Origin: Rhodocyclaceae bacterium
Lineage (GTDB): Bacteria > Pseudomonadota > Gammaproteobacteria > Burkholderiales > Usitatibacteraceae
Length of the DNA stretch: 64,000 nt
Assembly (NCBI GenBank): GCA_020247545.1
Contig: JADCIX010000046.1
Span: 80,189 to 144,188 of the forward strand
Direction of reading: 5' to 3'
Shown piece after piece: positions 8,696 through 17,963 of the stretch. Under the pieces are notes generated by a model. It was not told where the DNA came from. It saw only the letters and a program-made list of their open reading frames with translations, and searched no databases. Made by a program: the position numbers and the translations under genes. Within the stretch, counting starts at the first letter, position 1. Every line of letters starts with the position of its first letter.

Positions 8696-10873
8696 TTACT
8701 GTTGAGATAATCTCGGCGTACGCTCGTCAGTTCTCGGCTGAGCTGCCCTCGTGTCGGTATGCGGCGCTCTGCCATCACCCGTAAGATTGCGCGCTGAGGG
8801 CTTGTCTTCGCGCGGCTCCCTAGGCTTGCCGATGGTGGTGACGGGGGGCTGAATTTGCGTTGGAGCACCACGATTTACTTCTGGGCGCGGAGGGGGCACG
8901 TAGGATCCCTCTCCCCTCGCCGCTCTTGGTTCGACCCCTCGGGATTCGCCGCGCGTTTCTCGCTCTCCGCGCTCAAAGCGATCCATGCCATCGGTCCGTT
9001 CAACCCTTTCGCGGCGATTCATTTCACGTTGCATCGGCTGACCGTCGACGCGAGGCGACTCGATCCGTTCGCCACGCCAATTCGGCGTGGTGCCTTGTGA
9101 TGGAATCGTGGTGACCGAGTACCCATGGTTTGAGAGTATGGGTGGGGGCGGCTCAGCAACAGGGGCGTTGGGTGACGGATATGTCGGGGTGGAAGACGCC
9201 AGAGGCCTTGGATTGGGCTTTGGACGCGCGATAGGCATCACCGGCTCACCCGTATTGGAGGGGTTCGGCGTGATGTTTAGCGAACCTGGCGCGGCGGGAA
9301 CCATGGGCACAACTGGAGTGCCGGGCACCGGGATTGAAGTCGGCTGGACGGGTTGTTGCGTCGTTTGCGCACCCACCTGCGACCGAGGGGTTTCACCATA
9401 GACCCACGCCGGACGACGTACGCTAGGCGCTTCGCCGGCGACTGCGGTTGGTCGCGGTAAGGCACCTGTTGCCGTTTGTGTCGGGGCCGAGGGGGGGGCG
9501 GTCGGAACCCACGTCTGCGTATTGCCTTGCGCTACGTCCATCGGATCACGAGCGGGCTTTACCATGCGCCCGTTTGGACCGCCGCTGATCGTCGCTGAAC
9601 GCCACACCGGTTCACCGCGCACCACCACGTTTTGGTTCACTAGGGTGCCTCCCGAACCTTGATTTAGGTATTGGGTTGGTGCGGTGACGATGGTGTTGTT
9701 GGTGATGTAGTTAATGTTTCGGATGTAGGTTGTGCTGGTGGTGTAGGTGGGGATGAAGTGCTCACGCGGCGCGAGGGGAAACCAGCCGATTGGCGCTCCG
9801 ACACTAATGGAGACACTAGTGTTGCCATTGCCGTACCAGCCGACAAGCGCAGGCGCATAAACCGGGCGGTGGTGAAATCGGCCTGGCGCCCAATACCAAC
9901 GAGCCCGAATCTGCACCCAGCGTCCATAGTGAAAGGGGGCAAAGCCCCACGGTGCTTCGTCGATCCAGGTCCATCCCCATGGGCGCACATAGGACCACGC
10001 ACCATAGCGGTAAGGCACCCATCCCGAAGCAACAACGCGCGGCGTCCACAGTCGGCCATACTCTGGCTCGTCAATCCAATCGCCGTGTGAATCAAGTTCC
10101 TCGTAACCGGTCATGTATGGCGAGATGATGCGTTCGGATGCGTAACGTTGATGGGCCTCATCCCAACGCAGATCGCGACTCTCTGCCCATCGGTCAAACG
10201 CGAACTCGCTTGCAGGGTCAAACGAAAAGGTCGTCGCGCCGCCGGAGATGCTCAAACGTAACGATTTACCGGTTTCGACCTTGAGTCGCGCGCTGCCATT
10301 GTCGAAGCTCGCCTGACCAGCATAGACAGAGATGCGTGTCTCGTTGCGGTCTTGAGTTGACTCCAGACGATAGCGACCGCTTTGCTCAAGTGTCCACGTG
10401 CCACTGTCTGTCTCGATGCGGAATTGATCGCGGTAGGTGTCATCTGTGCCGGGTCGGTGGGCGTAAGCTCGCACACGAATGTTGATGTTGCCACGCTGCA
10501 AGTACAGACTGGTGTGGACGTCATCGATTGCGATGAAATCGAGAATAGTGTCCGCATCTAACCTGACTGCCGAGGCTCCCAGACGCACCTCAGCGCGACT
10601 TGTTCCATTCGTCCACAGGGAGTTCTTGCTCGTGACCGGAAAATTCATGCGCGCTTTTCGCCAGCCTTCCTCACGGTCGGCAAAGAAGGAAACGTCACCG
10701 TCGATGAAGCCGATTCGTCCAACTCTCGAGGGGGGCGGGGTGGAGTCAGCGCTTATCGCAAATGACGACATCGCCAGTATTAGTGTGGCCAACGTTAGTC
10801 CCGCCGATGCGACGACTCTGCGGGCGGTTGCCAGAGTAGATGTTAAAAGAGATGTTGCGGTGCGGAAACGCAT
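8696..10873 (-). CDS. Exported FecR-domain / DUF6600-like protein with Pro-rich and Arg/Glu-rich tail
   Basis: A 725-residue protein with a signal peptide at about 1-42 (a hydrophobic stretch ending AMSSFAISADS). A FecR-like beta domain follows (VGRIGFIDGDVSFF, the SLWTNGTSRAEVRLG segment, LQRGNINIRVRAY). Next comes an aromatic-rich region with many WxPY/WGW repeats (GWVPYRYGAWSYVRPWGW and on), typical of DUF6600. The last 250 residues are Pro/Thr-rich, then Arg/Glu-rich, and probably disordered. Start 10873 is supported by GGAG five bases upstream; the longer frame to 11005 has none. Related proteins are secreted or cell-surface proteins of unknown role. No FecI-type sigma factor or FecA receptor adjoins it, so iron signalling is unlikely. 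Confidence 0.75.
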   Translation of the reverse strand: MRFRTATSLLTSTLATARRVVASAGLTLATLILAMSSFAISADSTPPPSRVGRIGFIDGDVSFFADREEGWRKARMNFPVTSKNSLWTNGTSRAEVRLGASAVRLDADTILDFIAIDDVHTSLYLQRGNINIRVRAYAHRPGTDDTYRDQFRIETDSGTWTLEQSGRYRLESTQDRNETRISVYAGQASFDNGSARLKVETGKSLRLSISGGATTFSFDPASEFAFDRWAESRDLRWDEAHQRYASERIISPYMTGYEELDSHGDWIDEPEYGRLWTPRVVASGWVPYRYGAWSYVRPWGWTWIDEAPWGFAPFHYGRWVQIRARWYWAPGRFHHRPVYAPALVGWYGNGNTSVSISVGAPIGWFPLAPREHFIPTYTTSTTYIRNINYITNNTIVTAPTQYLNQGSGGTLVNQNVVVRGEPVWRSATISGGPNGRMVKPARDPMDVAQGNTQTWVPTAPPSAPTQTATGALPRPTAVAGEAPSVRRPAWVYGETPRSQVGAQTTQQPVQPTSIPVPGTPVVPMVPAAPGSLNITPNPSNTGEPVMPIARPKPNPRPLASSTPTYPSPNAPVAEPPPPILSNHGYSVTTIPSQGTTPNWRGERIESPRVDGQPMQREMNRRERVERTDGMDRFERGERETRGESRGVEPRAARGEGSYVPPPRPEVNRGAPTQIQPPVTTIGKPREPREDKPSARNLTGDGRAPHTDTRAAQPRTDERTPRLSQQ

Positions 10874-11184
10874 TTCGACTCCGGCGAATTTGTCTCTCCG
10901 GGCGTTCCAAAGAGACGTGGTTGGCAGGCAAACAATGTTAATTAACGTAAAACGCCATGGCGCCGCGCACCGTTGACACCACCCATGCCACTCAGCGACC
11001 AACACGCGTTCCGAAAATTGGGGATAAATCGGCTATGAAGAACGCCTATTTCATGCGAACATATCCACAGGGTTCATAAAGCGCTACGAAGACTAGCCTA
11101 GCGCCTGCCGCAATCGGGCCACAGCGATTCGCTGATGTGTCACCCCGCGTTGGCGGATGCTGTAGCACTGGCATTTGGAAGAGT
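10874..11184. other. Divergent intergenic region between the FecR-like and AsmA-fusion genes
   Basis: Three hundred and eleven bases carrying the promoters of two divergent genes. I see AT-rich patches (around 10935-10950 and 11019-11070) that could hold them, but no convincing -35/-10 pair. Two DnaA-box-like 9-mers with one mismatch each occur at 11019-11027 and 11061-11069; two such sites alone are not an origin. Confidence 0.3.
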
Positions 11185-14100
11185 ATGGACAAACAGACAG
11201 TCTTTACGAAAACAGCTAAAGGCCTCGCTCAGGTCAATCAGAAGCCCCAGTCGTTGTCACGCCAACTGACGAACGTCCTCCGGGCAATTGACGGTCGGAC
11301 ATCTATCAGTCTGTTGTCGGATAGGGTTGGCCTTGAAGTTCCGGCGCTTGAAAAGTGTTTGATACAGTTAGGGAAGGACGGGCTTATCAAGGTCTTCGAG
11401 ACCAGAGTCGAACAACCGTTACCTCCATTTGAGGACGACGACTTAGACTTTACTGTGCCGGGAAGGATGGCACCATATTTGTTGGAGCCGGCAGTCACGT
11501 TCGGCCCCTCGAAGTACCGTTCGCCTGCGCAAAACGAGCAGGTAGCGCGTGCTGACAAACCGATGCCGCCAAGGCAAAACGAGGCTGCAGTGGTTGGCAT
11601 CGAGTCTATTGCGCAAAGGAAGCAAGCGGCAGACGCTCGGATTGCGGTCGAAGCCATGACGGCTGCAAGTACATCTGCGCATAAGGTGTTGCCCGAAGCG
11701 CGGGCTCGTTCAGAACGGGAAGCGCAGCTACGTGCCCGATTGGAAGTTGAGTCTAGGTTGGCGGAGGAGACGCGTAATCGTGCCGAGATCGCTGCTCCAG
11801 CGCAGCACCCGTCCAATGGGCCACGAGCCGAGCAGGCTGCCGCACATAAAGCACTCTCTGAGAACCGTGCAAAAGCAGAGGCTGAGGCAATAACGCTGGC
11901 TGTTGCCAAAGTAACGATTGAGAGCCAACAAAAAGCGCTTTCCGAGATGCGCACCCTTGTCAAGACAGCCTCGAAACGCCAGGAAGAAGAGCTCGCTTTC
12001 GAACAGAGTACCTTGCGCACCCAACTGAAAGCAGAGATTGAAGCCAAGGTGCAAAAATTTGAGGCGATAGCAAAAGCGCGCGCCGAGATTGACGCCAAAC
12101 TCTTGCTCGCGGATCAAGAGGAGCGGCTACGTGCAGAAATGCAAGCGCGTCTGGCTGAAATTGAAGCCGAAAAAGTACGGGTCGAGATTGAAGCGCGCGA
12201 GATGGCGGAAGCCAATGCCGCCGCCGCTGCTGCGGCAGCGGAGTATGCGGCGCGACTCAAGGCTGAGGAAGAGGCAAGGCGACGGGCCGCGGAAGAAGCT
12301 GAAGCTCGCCGGGAGCGAGATGCTGCTGAGCGTCAACGCTTGGAAATTGCAGTTGAAAAAGTCCAGATCGAGATTGAGGCGCGCAAGAAGGCGGAAGCCA
12401 AAGCCGCTGCTGCCGCTGCCGCAGCAGCGGGGTTCGCGGCGCGACTCAAGGCTGAGGAAGAGGCAAGGCGACTGGCCGAGATCGCCGCATCGGCCCAGCG
12501 CCTGACAGATGTGCAGCAAGCCGAGCGGGCTGCCGCACAGAAAGCGCTGGTTGACGCCCGTGCAAGAGCGGAGGCTGAGGCAAAAGCGTTCACCGCTGCC
12601 AGAGAAAAGATAGAAACCGAGAAAAAAGCACTTTCCGAAGCGCGCACCCAACTGAAGGAAGAGATTGAAGCCAAAGTGCGTGCCGAGCTGGAGGAACTGA
12701 TCAAGTCCGACAATGAGACAGGTGATAAGGCAGAGGTGGCAGCGGCGATCCGAGCGGAAGCGCGTGAAGAGGCACGTCGTCAACTTGAAGAAGAACTCGG
12801 TGTTGAGCAGAGTTCATTAGCAAAAATAGAAGCCACAGCGAAAGAGCGCGCCGAGATTGACGCCAAACTCATGCTCGCGGAGCAAGAGGAGCGGCTACGT
12901 GCAGAAATGCAAGCGCGTCTGGCTGAAATTGAAGCCGAAAAAGTACGCGTCGAGATTGAAGCGCGCAAGATGGCGGAAGCCAACGCCGCCGCCGCCGCTG
13001 CCGCAGCAGCGGAGTTTGCAGCGCGACTCAAGGATGAGGAAGAGGCAAGGCGACTGGCCGAGGTCGAAGCTGAGGCTCGCCGGGAATGGGATGCTGTTGA
13101 ACGGCAACGGTTAGAAGCAATTGCGCGGGATGAAGCGGCTGCGAGAGCGACGGCTGTTGCGGACGCAAAAGCTGCGGCGGATGCAATGGCGGCGATGGCC
13201 GAGCGGCTGAAGGCCGCTGAGTCGGAGACGCGCGCCGAAGTCGAAGCCGCTGTCGCGGAACGGCGTAAAGCCGAGATGCGACGCACGTTTCGCTTGGAGG
13301 CGCGTCTGCGTGATGAAGCGGAAAAACGGCAGCGCGCCGAAGCAGAGCTGCGAGCTAAGCTCGACGCCGAAGCCACGCTCGTCGAGCAACGGATTGCAGA
13401 AGAGCGTGAAGCGCGCGAACTTGCTGAAGCCAAAACATACGCAGACAAACGTGCAGAAGAGGTACATCGACGGGCGCAGGTCGCGCGCCTGAAGGAACTC
13501 AACGAGCAGGCGAAGCGCAGCGCGAATCAGCTGGCAGAAGTGGTCGATGGAAAACGTAAGCGGCCAAAGGCTAAGAAAGAGATGCCAGTTGGAACCGTAA
13601 TCACGTTGGGTATTGCTGCGATGATCGTACTCGCATTGGCATTGGTGCAGGTGGTGCCACTTGGGGTAGTCAATACCAAGTTGGAAAAGGCGCTAACAGC
13701 CTGGGCGCATGATGACGTGTCATCGGCAAACATGCGCGTTGGTTTGTTCCCCAAGCCGCACGTAAAGTTGGACCAGATCATGATCGGCAAAGCGTTTGAC
13801 GCGAAGGCGGCGAGCGGCAAGCTGTACATGGATATTGGCTCCATTTTTGGCGACAAGATTGTCATCGACTCGCTGGAATTGAGCGACGTAACGATCACAG
13901 CCGAAGCATTGCCCCGTGCGCTGAAGTGGGCGGACGCCGAGGGTCGCGGTAGCCAAATTGAGATCGACAAAATTGTGTTGAGAGGGCTAAATCTAGACAT
14001 TAAGGGGCTCAACTTGGAGCCCTTTGACGCTGAACTCGAGTTCGACCAGAAGGGCAAGATTTCGCGCGCCAGCGCGCGGACACGTGATGGCAAGTGGTCG

Positions 14101-14829
14101 CTGGAAACCTCTGTCGATTTGAACAGTCGACCGCCTGAAGGTGGGATACAACCTTGGGTGGTAGATTTTGCAGCGCGTAATTGGACGCCGCCGCTGGGGC
14201 CCGGGATTCCATTTGCTTCAATTTCGGGGAAAGGAAGCTGGTCCGGTCAAGAGATTTTTTTTCCGGAAATGGAAGCGAAATTACTCGACGGCGCAGCCAC
14301 GGGAAATTTGCGGATCACGCTACCCTCGGCACCCACCGCCAAAGGCCTGTTGCTCGCGCAGTCAGAGTTCAAGGTTGCGCGGGTGAAAGTGGACCAACTC
14401 GTCGGGGCGTTCACTCGCGACATTGCGCTTTCGGGCCGGATGGAAGGCAGCTTCGTGGCGACGGCGTCGGCGGGTTCCATCGGAACACTGCTGAATTCGC
14501 CGGTGTTAGTCGGCGCACTTCAGGTAGGCGAAGGCTCGATGTCAAACGTCGACTTGGTCCAGGCGATGCGAAATCCCGGTAGCGTGGGCGGTCAAACGAA
14601 GTATGCCGAGTTAACGACGAAGGTGCGTGTGGCCGACAACGTCATTCGCTTTGAATCACTGAAACTTTCCGGCGGGGTGTTGCTTGCGGGGGGAAGTGTC
14701 ACCGTCGGCCAAGGCGCGCTTAGCGGCAAGATAATCGCCGAAATCCGCTCGAATGTGGCGCAAGATCGCGCCGTATTTAGCCTAGGCGGCAACGTTGCGC
14801 GGCCCATCTTGAAACGCGGCGGCTGGTGA
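11185..14829 (+). CDS. Winged-helix / coiled-coil / single-span / AsmA-like fusion protein
   Basis: A 1214-residue protein. Residues about 23-72 resemble the small winged-helix domain seen in many betaproteobacterial proteins (VLRAIDGRTSISLLSDRVG to LIKVFE). Residues about 150-795 are a charged, Ala-rich coiled coil with internal repeats; copies near 300-375 and 556-630 are almost identical. One hydrophobic span lies at about 803-826. Residues 830-1214 are an AsmA-like domain (KLEKALTAW, the DVTITAEALPRALKW region, a late LLAGGSVTVGQGALSG). The expected topology is cytoplasmic N-terminus and periplasmic AsmA part. AsmA-family proteins are linked to phospholipid traffic in the envelope. The ABC exporter just downstream fits an envelope role, but that is inference. 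ATG 11185 follows GGAAGAG. Confidence 0.75.
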   Translation: MDKQTVFTKTAKGLAQVNQKPQSLSRQLTNVLRAIDGRTSISLLSDRVGLEVPALEKCLIQLGKDGLIKVFETRVEQPLPPFEDDDLDFTVPGRMAPYLLEPAVTFGPSKYRSPAQNEQVARADKPMPPRQNEAAVVGIESIAQRKQAADARIAVEAMTAASTSAHKVLPEARARSEREAQLRARLEVESRLAEETRNRAEIAAPAQHPSNGPRAEQAAAHKALSENRAKAEAEAITLAVAKVTIESQQKALSEMRTLVKTASKRQEEELAFEQSTLRTQLKAEIEAKVQKFEAIAKARAEIDAKLLLADQEERLRAEMQARLAEIEAEKVRVEIEAREMAEANAAAAAAAAEYAARLKAEEEARRRAAEEAEARRERDAAERQRLEIAVEKVQIEIEARKKAEAKAAAAAAAAAGFAARLKAEEEARRLAEIAASAQRLTDVQQAERAAAQKALVDARARAEAEAKAFTAAREKIETEKKALSEARTQLKEEIEAKVRAELEELIKSDNETGDKAEVAAAIRAEAREEARRQLEEELGVEQSSLAKIEATAKERAEIDAKLMLAEQEERLRAEMQARLAEIEAEKVRVEIEARKMAEANAAAAAAAAAEFAARLKDEEEARRLAEVEAEARREWDAVERQRLEAIARDEAAARATAVADAKAAADAMAAMAERLKAAESETRAEVEAAVAERRKAEMRRTFRLEARLRDEAEKRQRAEAELRAKLDAEATLVEQRIAEEREARELAEAKTYADKRAEEVHRRAQVARLKELNEQAKRSANQLAEVVDGKRKRPKAKKEMPVGTVITLGIAAMIVLALALVQVVPLGVVNTKLEKALTAWAHDDVSSANMRVGLFPKPHVKLDQIMIGKAFDAKAASGKLYMDIGSIFGDKIVIDSLELSDVTITAEALPRALKWADAEGRGSQIEIDKIVLRGLNLDIKGLNLEPFDAELEFDQKGKISRASARTRDGKWSLETSVDLNSRPPEGGIQPWVVDFAARNWTPPLGPGIPFASISGKGSWSGQEIFFPEMEAKLLDGAATGNLRITLPSAPTAKGLLLAQSEFKVARVKVDQLVGAFTRDIALSGRMEGSFVATASAGSIGTLLNSPVLVGALQVGEGSMSNVDLVQAMRNPGSVGGQTKYAELTTKVRVADNVIRFESLKLSGGVLLAGGSVTVGQGALSGKIIAEIRSNVAQDRAVFSLGGNVARPILKRGGW
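12076..13070 (+). repeat. Near-identical internal duplication within the coiled-coil gene
   Basis: About 220 bases starting near 12083 recur from 12851 with a constant offset of 768 bases (256 codons). Long stretches are identical and mismatches are few. A third, shorter and more diverged copy of the Ala-run section lies near 12350-12480. The high nucleotide identity, rather than mere amino-acid similarity, indicates a recent duplication or gene-conversion event. Confidence 0.8.
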
Positions 14830-14895
14830 TTGATTGGCGGCGCGTTACCGCCATCTTGGAAATGGTGCTTTCGCCCATACAATATGTGGGTGAAT

Positions 14896-16779
14896 ATGTC
14901 GAGCTCTTCAAGGTCCTCGCCTTCCGCCGCCCCTCGCGGCACCAACCAACCCACCGCAGCCGCCGTGACGCCGACCTCAGCGCCGGTGCCCAGTCGCGGC
15001 CTAAAAAAGCTTTTCTCGTTGCTAGGATTTTTGCTGCCGTATAAATGGCGGCTCGTATGGGCGTTGGTTGCTTTGGGGGTGGCCGCATCGACGGTGTTGT
15101 TGATTGGCCAGGGCCTCAAACACGTCATCGACGAAGGCTTCTCTGCGCAGAACGCAGCTACGCTGGATTCAACGTTGTTTGCTTTGTGTGGAATGCTGCT
15201 GGTGCTGGGCGCATCGACGTACCTTCGTTACTACTTGATGACGTGGATCGGCCAGCGATTCGTGGCGGACGTTCGGCGCGCGGTGTTTGATCATTTGTTG
15301 GTGTTGTCGCCGGGTTTTTATGAACGCACGCGGACCGGCGAGGTCATCTCGCGCTTAACCAACGACACTGCGGCAATCGAGAATGTTGTCGGTGGCGTGT
15401 TTTCGTTTGCGTTGAGAAATTTGGTCCTGCTGATCGGCGGGCTGGTGATGATGTTTGTAACCAGTGTGAAGCTGTCAGTTTTGGTTGTGTGTGTCATTCC
15501 GTTGGTGATGGCACCGATTGTGCTGCTCGGAAGACGCGTACGAAAACTCTCGCGGGAAGCGACCGACCGTGTTGCCGATGCAAGTGCGTATGTCGACGAG
15601 ACGTTGCACGAGGTGCGGACGGTGCAGGCCTACGTCCATGAAGCGGTTGACCGCGCGTCGTTCACCAAATATGCCGAAGCAATTTTTCATGTCGGCGAGA
15701 GAAAAGCGCGCATCCAGGGTGCCCTAATCGCCGCAGTGATCGTTCTGGCGTTTGGTGCCATCGGCGGGATATTGTGGGTGGGCGGTCGCGATGTCATCCA
15801 GGGCCTGCTCTCACCCGGCGCGTTATCTGCATTTGTGTTCTACGCGATTATTGTCGCCAATGCCAGCGCGGCGGTATCGGAAATGTACGGTGAGTTGATG
15901 CGCGCGGCAGGTTCCTCAGAGCGTTTGAGCGAGTTACTTGAGACTAAGCCGGAGGTCGCCGAACCCATCCGACCAGTGCGCATTGCTGACCTTGTAGACG
16001 TTAAAACCGCTGCGGTACAGACAACAACGAAGGTGCGACCTAACAGTGGCCACATCCTTCTGGATGACGTGACATTCCATTATCCTTCGCGCCCGGACAC
16101 CCCTGCGCTTGCGCACTTTACTTTTGAAATCGCCCCTGGTGAAGTCGTGGCGCTTGTGGGCCCAAGCGGCGCGGGAAAAACTACCGTGTTTCAGATGTTG
16201 CTGCGCTTCTACGATCCGCAATCTGGCTCGGTCAAGTTAAACGGCGTCGACATCCGTCAGGCGGCAATCGAGGATGTTCGCAGGCACATCGCATTGGTTA
16301 GCCAGGATCCGGTTATCTTCGCGGCAAGTGTTGCAGACAACGTGCGTTACGGAAATCTGGATGCAAGTGATACCGAAGTCAGGGCCGCCTGCGACGCCGC
16401 CTATGCCACGGAATTTATCGAGACCCTACCGAACGGTTTTGATACCTATCTCGGTGAGCGAGGGGTTCGATTATCGGGTGGGCAACGACAACGTGTCGCT
16501 ATCGCACGCGCGTTCCTCGCGGATCGCAGTGTATTGTTGCTGGATGAAGCAACCTCTGCGTTGGATGCAGAGTCCGAGCGTATGGTGCAGCTGGCAATGG
16601 ATAAGCTGATGCAGGGCCGCACCACACTGATCATTGCACACCGTCTGGCGACGGTGAAGTCCGCCGACCGTCTGATCGTGATGGACCAGGGCCGCATTGT
16701 CAGTATCGGCACACACAACGAACTAGTGGCCGAAGCGGGACTGTATGCGCGCCTCGCGTCGTTACAGTTTGCGACGTAG
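14896..16779 (+). CDS. ABC exporter with fused membrane and ATPase domains (MsbA/ABCB-like)
   Basis: A 627-residue half-transporter. The membrane domain (about residues 45-330) has six predicted spans and the usual RTGEVISRLTNDTAAIENV segment. The nucleotide-binding domain has Walker A GPSGAGKTT, Q-loop SQDP, signature LSGGQRQR, Walker B VLLLDEATSALD and the switch His in IIAHRLAT. It resembles lipid and multidrug exporters of the ABCB/MsbA group; the substrate is not determinable. The first 40 residues are Ser/Pro/Ala-rich. The start is uncertain: TTG 14830, ATG 14884 and ATG 14896 are all in frame. It follows the AsmA fusion gene closely, suggesting one operon. Confidence 0.92.
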   Translation: MSSSSRSSPSAAPRGTNQPTAAAVTPTSAPVPSRGLKKLFSLLGFLLPYKWRLVWALVALGVAASTVLLIGQGLKHVIDEGFSAQNAATLDSTLFALCGMLLVLGASTYLRYYLMTWIGQRFVADVRRAVFDHLLVLSPGFYERTRTGEVISRLTNDTAAIENVVGGVFSFALRNLVLLIGGLVMMFVTSVKLSVLVVCVIPLVMAPIVLLGRRVRKLSREATDRVADASAYVDETLHEVRTVQAYVHEAVDRASFTKYAEAIFHVGERKARIQGALIAAVIVLAFGAIGGILWVGGRDVIQGLLSPGALSAFVFYAIIVANASAAVSEMYGELMRAAGSSERLSELLETKPEVAEPIRPVRIADLVDVKTAAVQTTTKVRPNSGHILLDDVTFHYPSRPDTPALAHFTFEIAPGEVVALVGPSGAGKTTVFQMLLRFYDPQSGSVKLNGVDIRQAAIEDVRRHIALVSQDPVIFAASVADNVRYGNLDASDTEVRAACDAAYATEFIETLPNGFDTYLGERGVRLSGGQRQRVAIARAFLADRSVLLLDEATSALDAESERMVQLAMDKLMQGRTTLIIAHRLATVKSADRLIVMDQGRIVSIGTHNELVAEAGLYARLASLQFAT

Positions 16780-16797
16780 ACTAATCTCAAACACGCC

Positions 16798-16852
16798 ATT
16801 CGGCCGACGTTTCCAGGCAGTTTCGTCGTAAGAAGCCCGCCGATAGGCGACT
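16798..16852 (+). repeat. Diverged copy B of the palindromic repeat family
   Basis: The right half, GCCCGCCGATAGGCGACTTT (16835-16854), matches copy E (53793 onward) at all but two positions. The left half aligns at the same spacing but is poorly conserved, so the stem is weak. It lies in the 227-base gap between the ABC exporter and fpr. The rest of that gap shows no supportable gene. Confidence 0.35.
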
Positions 16853-17006
16853 TTTGTGAGAAAAAACCGAAGGAATTTTTTCGTATCCATCTCGAACAGT
16901 CGTGTGGTCCGCCGGAGAGCTTGCGACAAAACCCGTAAAATCTGCGGTGACCACCGCGTTTGTGGCACCCGCTTGAATTGTCTCTACGCCGAGCAGAATC
17001 GATCCC

Positions 17007-17801
17007 ATGCCAGACGATACCGTCAATGACCCGCCAAAAGTAGTGTCCGCGCCGATCGTCTACCGCCATGAGTGGAATAGTCATCTGCTATCCATTCGTA
17101 TTGCGCGTGATCCCGGTTACCGATTTACGCCGGGGCAGTTCGCACGCATTGGCCTCGCCGATGGTAATGGCGAAACAACATGGCGAGCGTACTCGATCGT
17201 ATCCGCCCCCCACGAGCCCTTTCTTGAGTTTTTCTTGGTGGTGCTTCCCGGCGGAAAATTTTCCGCCCGCGTTGCAAAACTTGCGATCGGTGAAGAAATT
17301 CTGTTGGAGAAACCCGCCCAAGGATTTCTGACACTAGACAGATTCCGCGACGGTGCAGATCTATGGCTGATCGGTACCGGCACCGGTTTGGCACCATATA
17401 TTTCGATGTTGCGTGAACCAACTACATGGAAGAGATTTCAGAATATGGTCATTGCGCTGTCGGTGCGCGAAGCGCGAGATCTTGCCTACGTCGATGAGAT
17501 TGAGACACTTGCTGCGAGCCGCACCGCAGGCGAAGCGAAACTACATTTTGTGAAGTCGCTCACTCGTGACCAAGCGGCGACGCCGGCGTCGAACATTCTG
17601 CATGGCCGCCTGACGACCTTGACGGAATCTGGCGAGTTGGAGGCAAACGCGGAGCTTGCCTTTGATCTAGACCGCTCACGCTTCATGTTGTGCGGCAATC
17701 CAGAGATGGTCGAGGCGATGCGAGCCATCCTTAAAGCGCGCGGGTTCGCCATGAATCGACGGCTCACCCCAGGCCACATCATTGTGGAAAATTATTGGTA
17801 A
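17007..17801 (+). CDS. fpr: Ferredoxin/flavodoxin-NADP+ reductase
   Basis: A 264-residue FAD enzyme that moves electrons between NADPH and ferredoxin or flavodoxin. FAD-binding RAYSIVSAP lies near residue 60, the NADP site GTGTGLAP near 122 and CGNPEM near 230. The C-terminus is the aromatic VENYW end characteristic of bacterial subclass I/II Fpr proteins. Length and motif order are standard. It probably supports oxidative-stress defence or Fe-S and radical-SAM enzymes; QueE and similar enzymes need such reductants. Confidence 0.93.
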   Translation: MPDDTVNDPPKVVSAPIVYRHEWNSHLLSIRIARDPGYRFTPGQFARIGLADGNGETTWRAYSIVSAPHEPFLEFFLVVLPGGKFSARVAKLAIGEEILLEKPAQGFLTLDRFRDGADLWLIGTGTGLAPYISMLREPTTWKRFQNMVIALSVREARDLAYVDEIETLAASRTAGEAKLHFVKSLTRDQAATPASNILHGRLTTLTESGELEANAELAFDLDRSRFMLCGNPEMVEAMRAILKARGFAMNRRLTPGHIIVENYW

Positions 17802-17806
17802 TACCT

Positions 17807-17855
17807 CGCTGGCAGATGACATCAAGGCTTTATTAGCTTTTCGCCAGCGGTTTTG
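17807..17855 (+). terminator. Candidate terminator after fpr
   Basis: CGCTGGC (17807-17813) pairs perfectly with GCCAGCG (17843-17849) across a long loop and is followed by a short GTTTTGT run. It is a plausible factor-independent or structure-assisted terminator between fpr and the peptidase gene, but the long loop makes it weak. Confidence 0.3.
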
Positions 17856-17963
17856 TCTTGGGTCGTGGTACCTTTCCACTTCGCTCTGTTTCTGACCAAA
17901 TCCCACGTGAAAACTGAATCTATGCGAATTTTTCTGCGCAGCACAATCACGTTTGCGGAAAAG

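Noticed and set aside
11019..11069. Two DnaA-box-like sites suggesting an origin
   Set aside because: Only two imperfect boxes, no dnaA or dnaN, no AT-rich unwinding element and ordinary flanking genes.
12127..13502. Long minus-strand frames rich in Ser/Arg or Phe/Leu opposite the coiled-coil gene
   Set aside because: They are antisense shadows of the Ala/Glu/Arg-rich repeats and have no plausible starts or folds.
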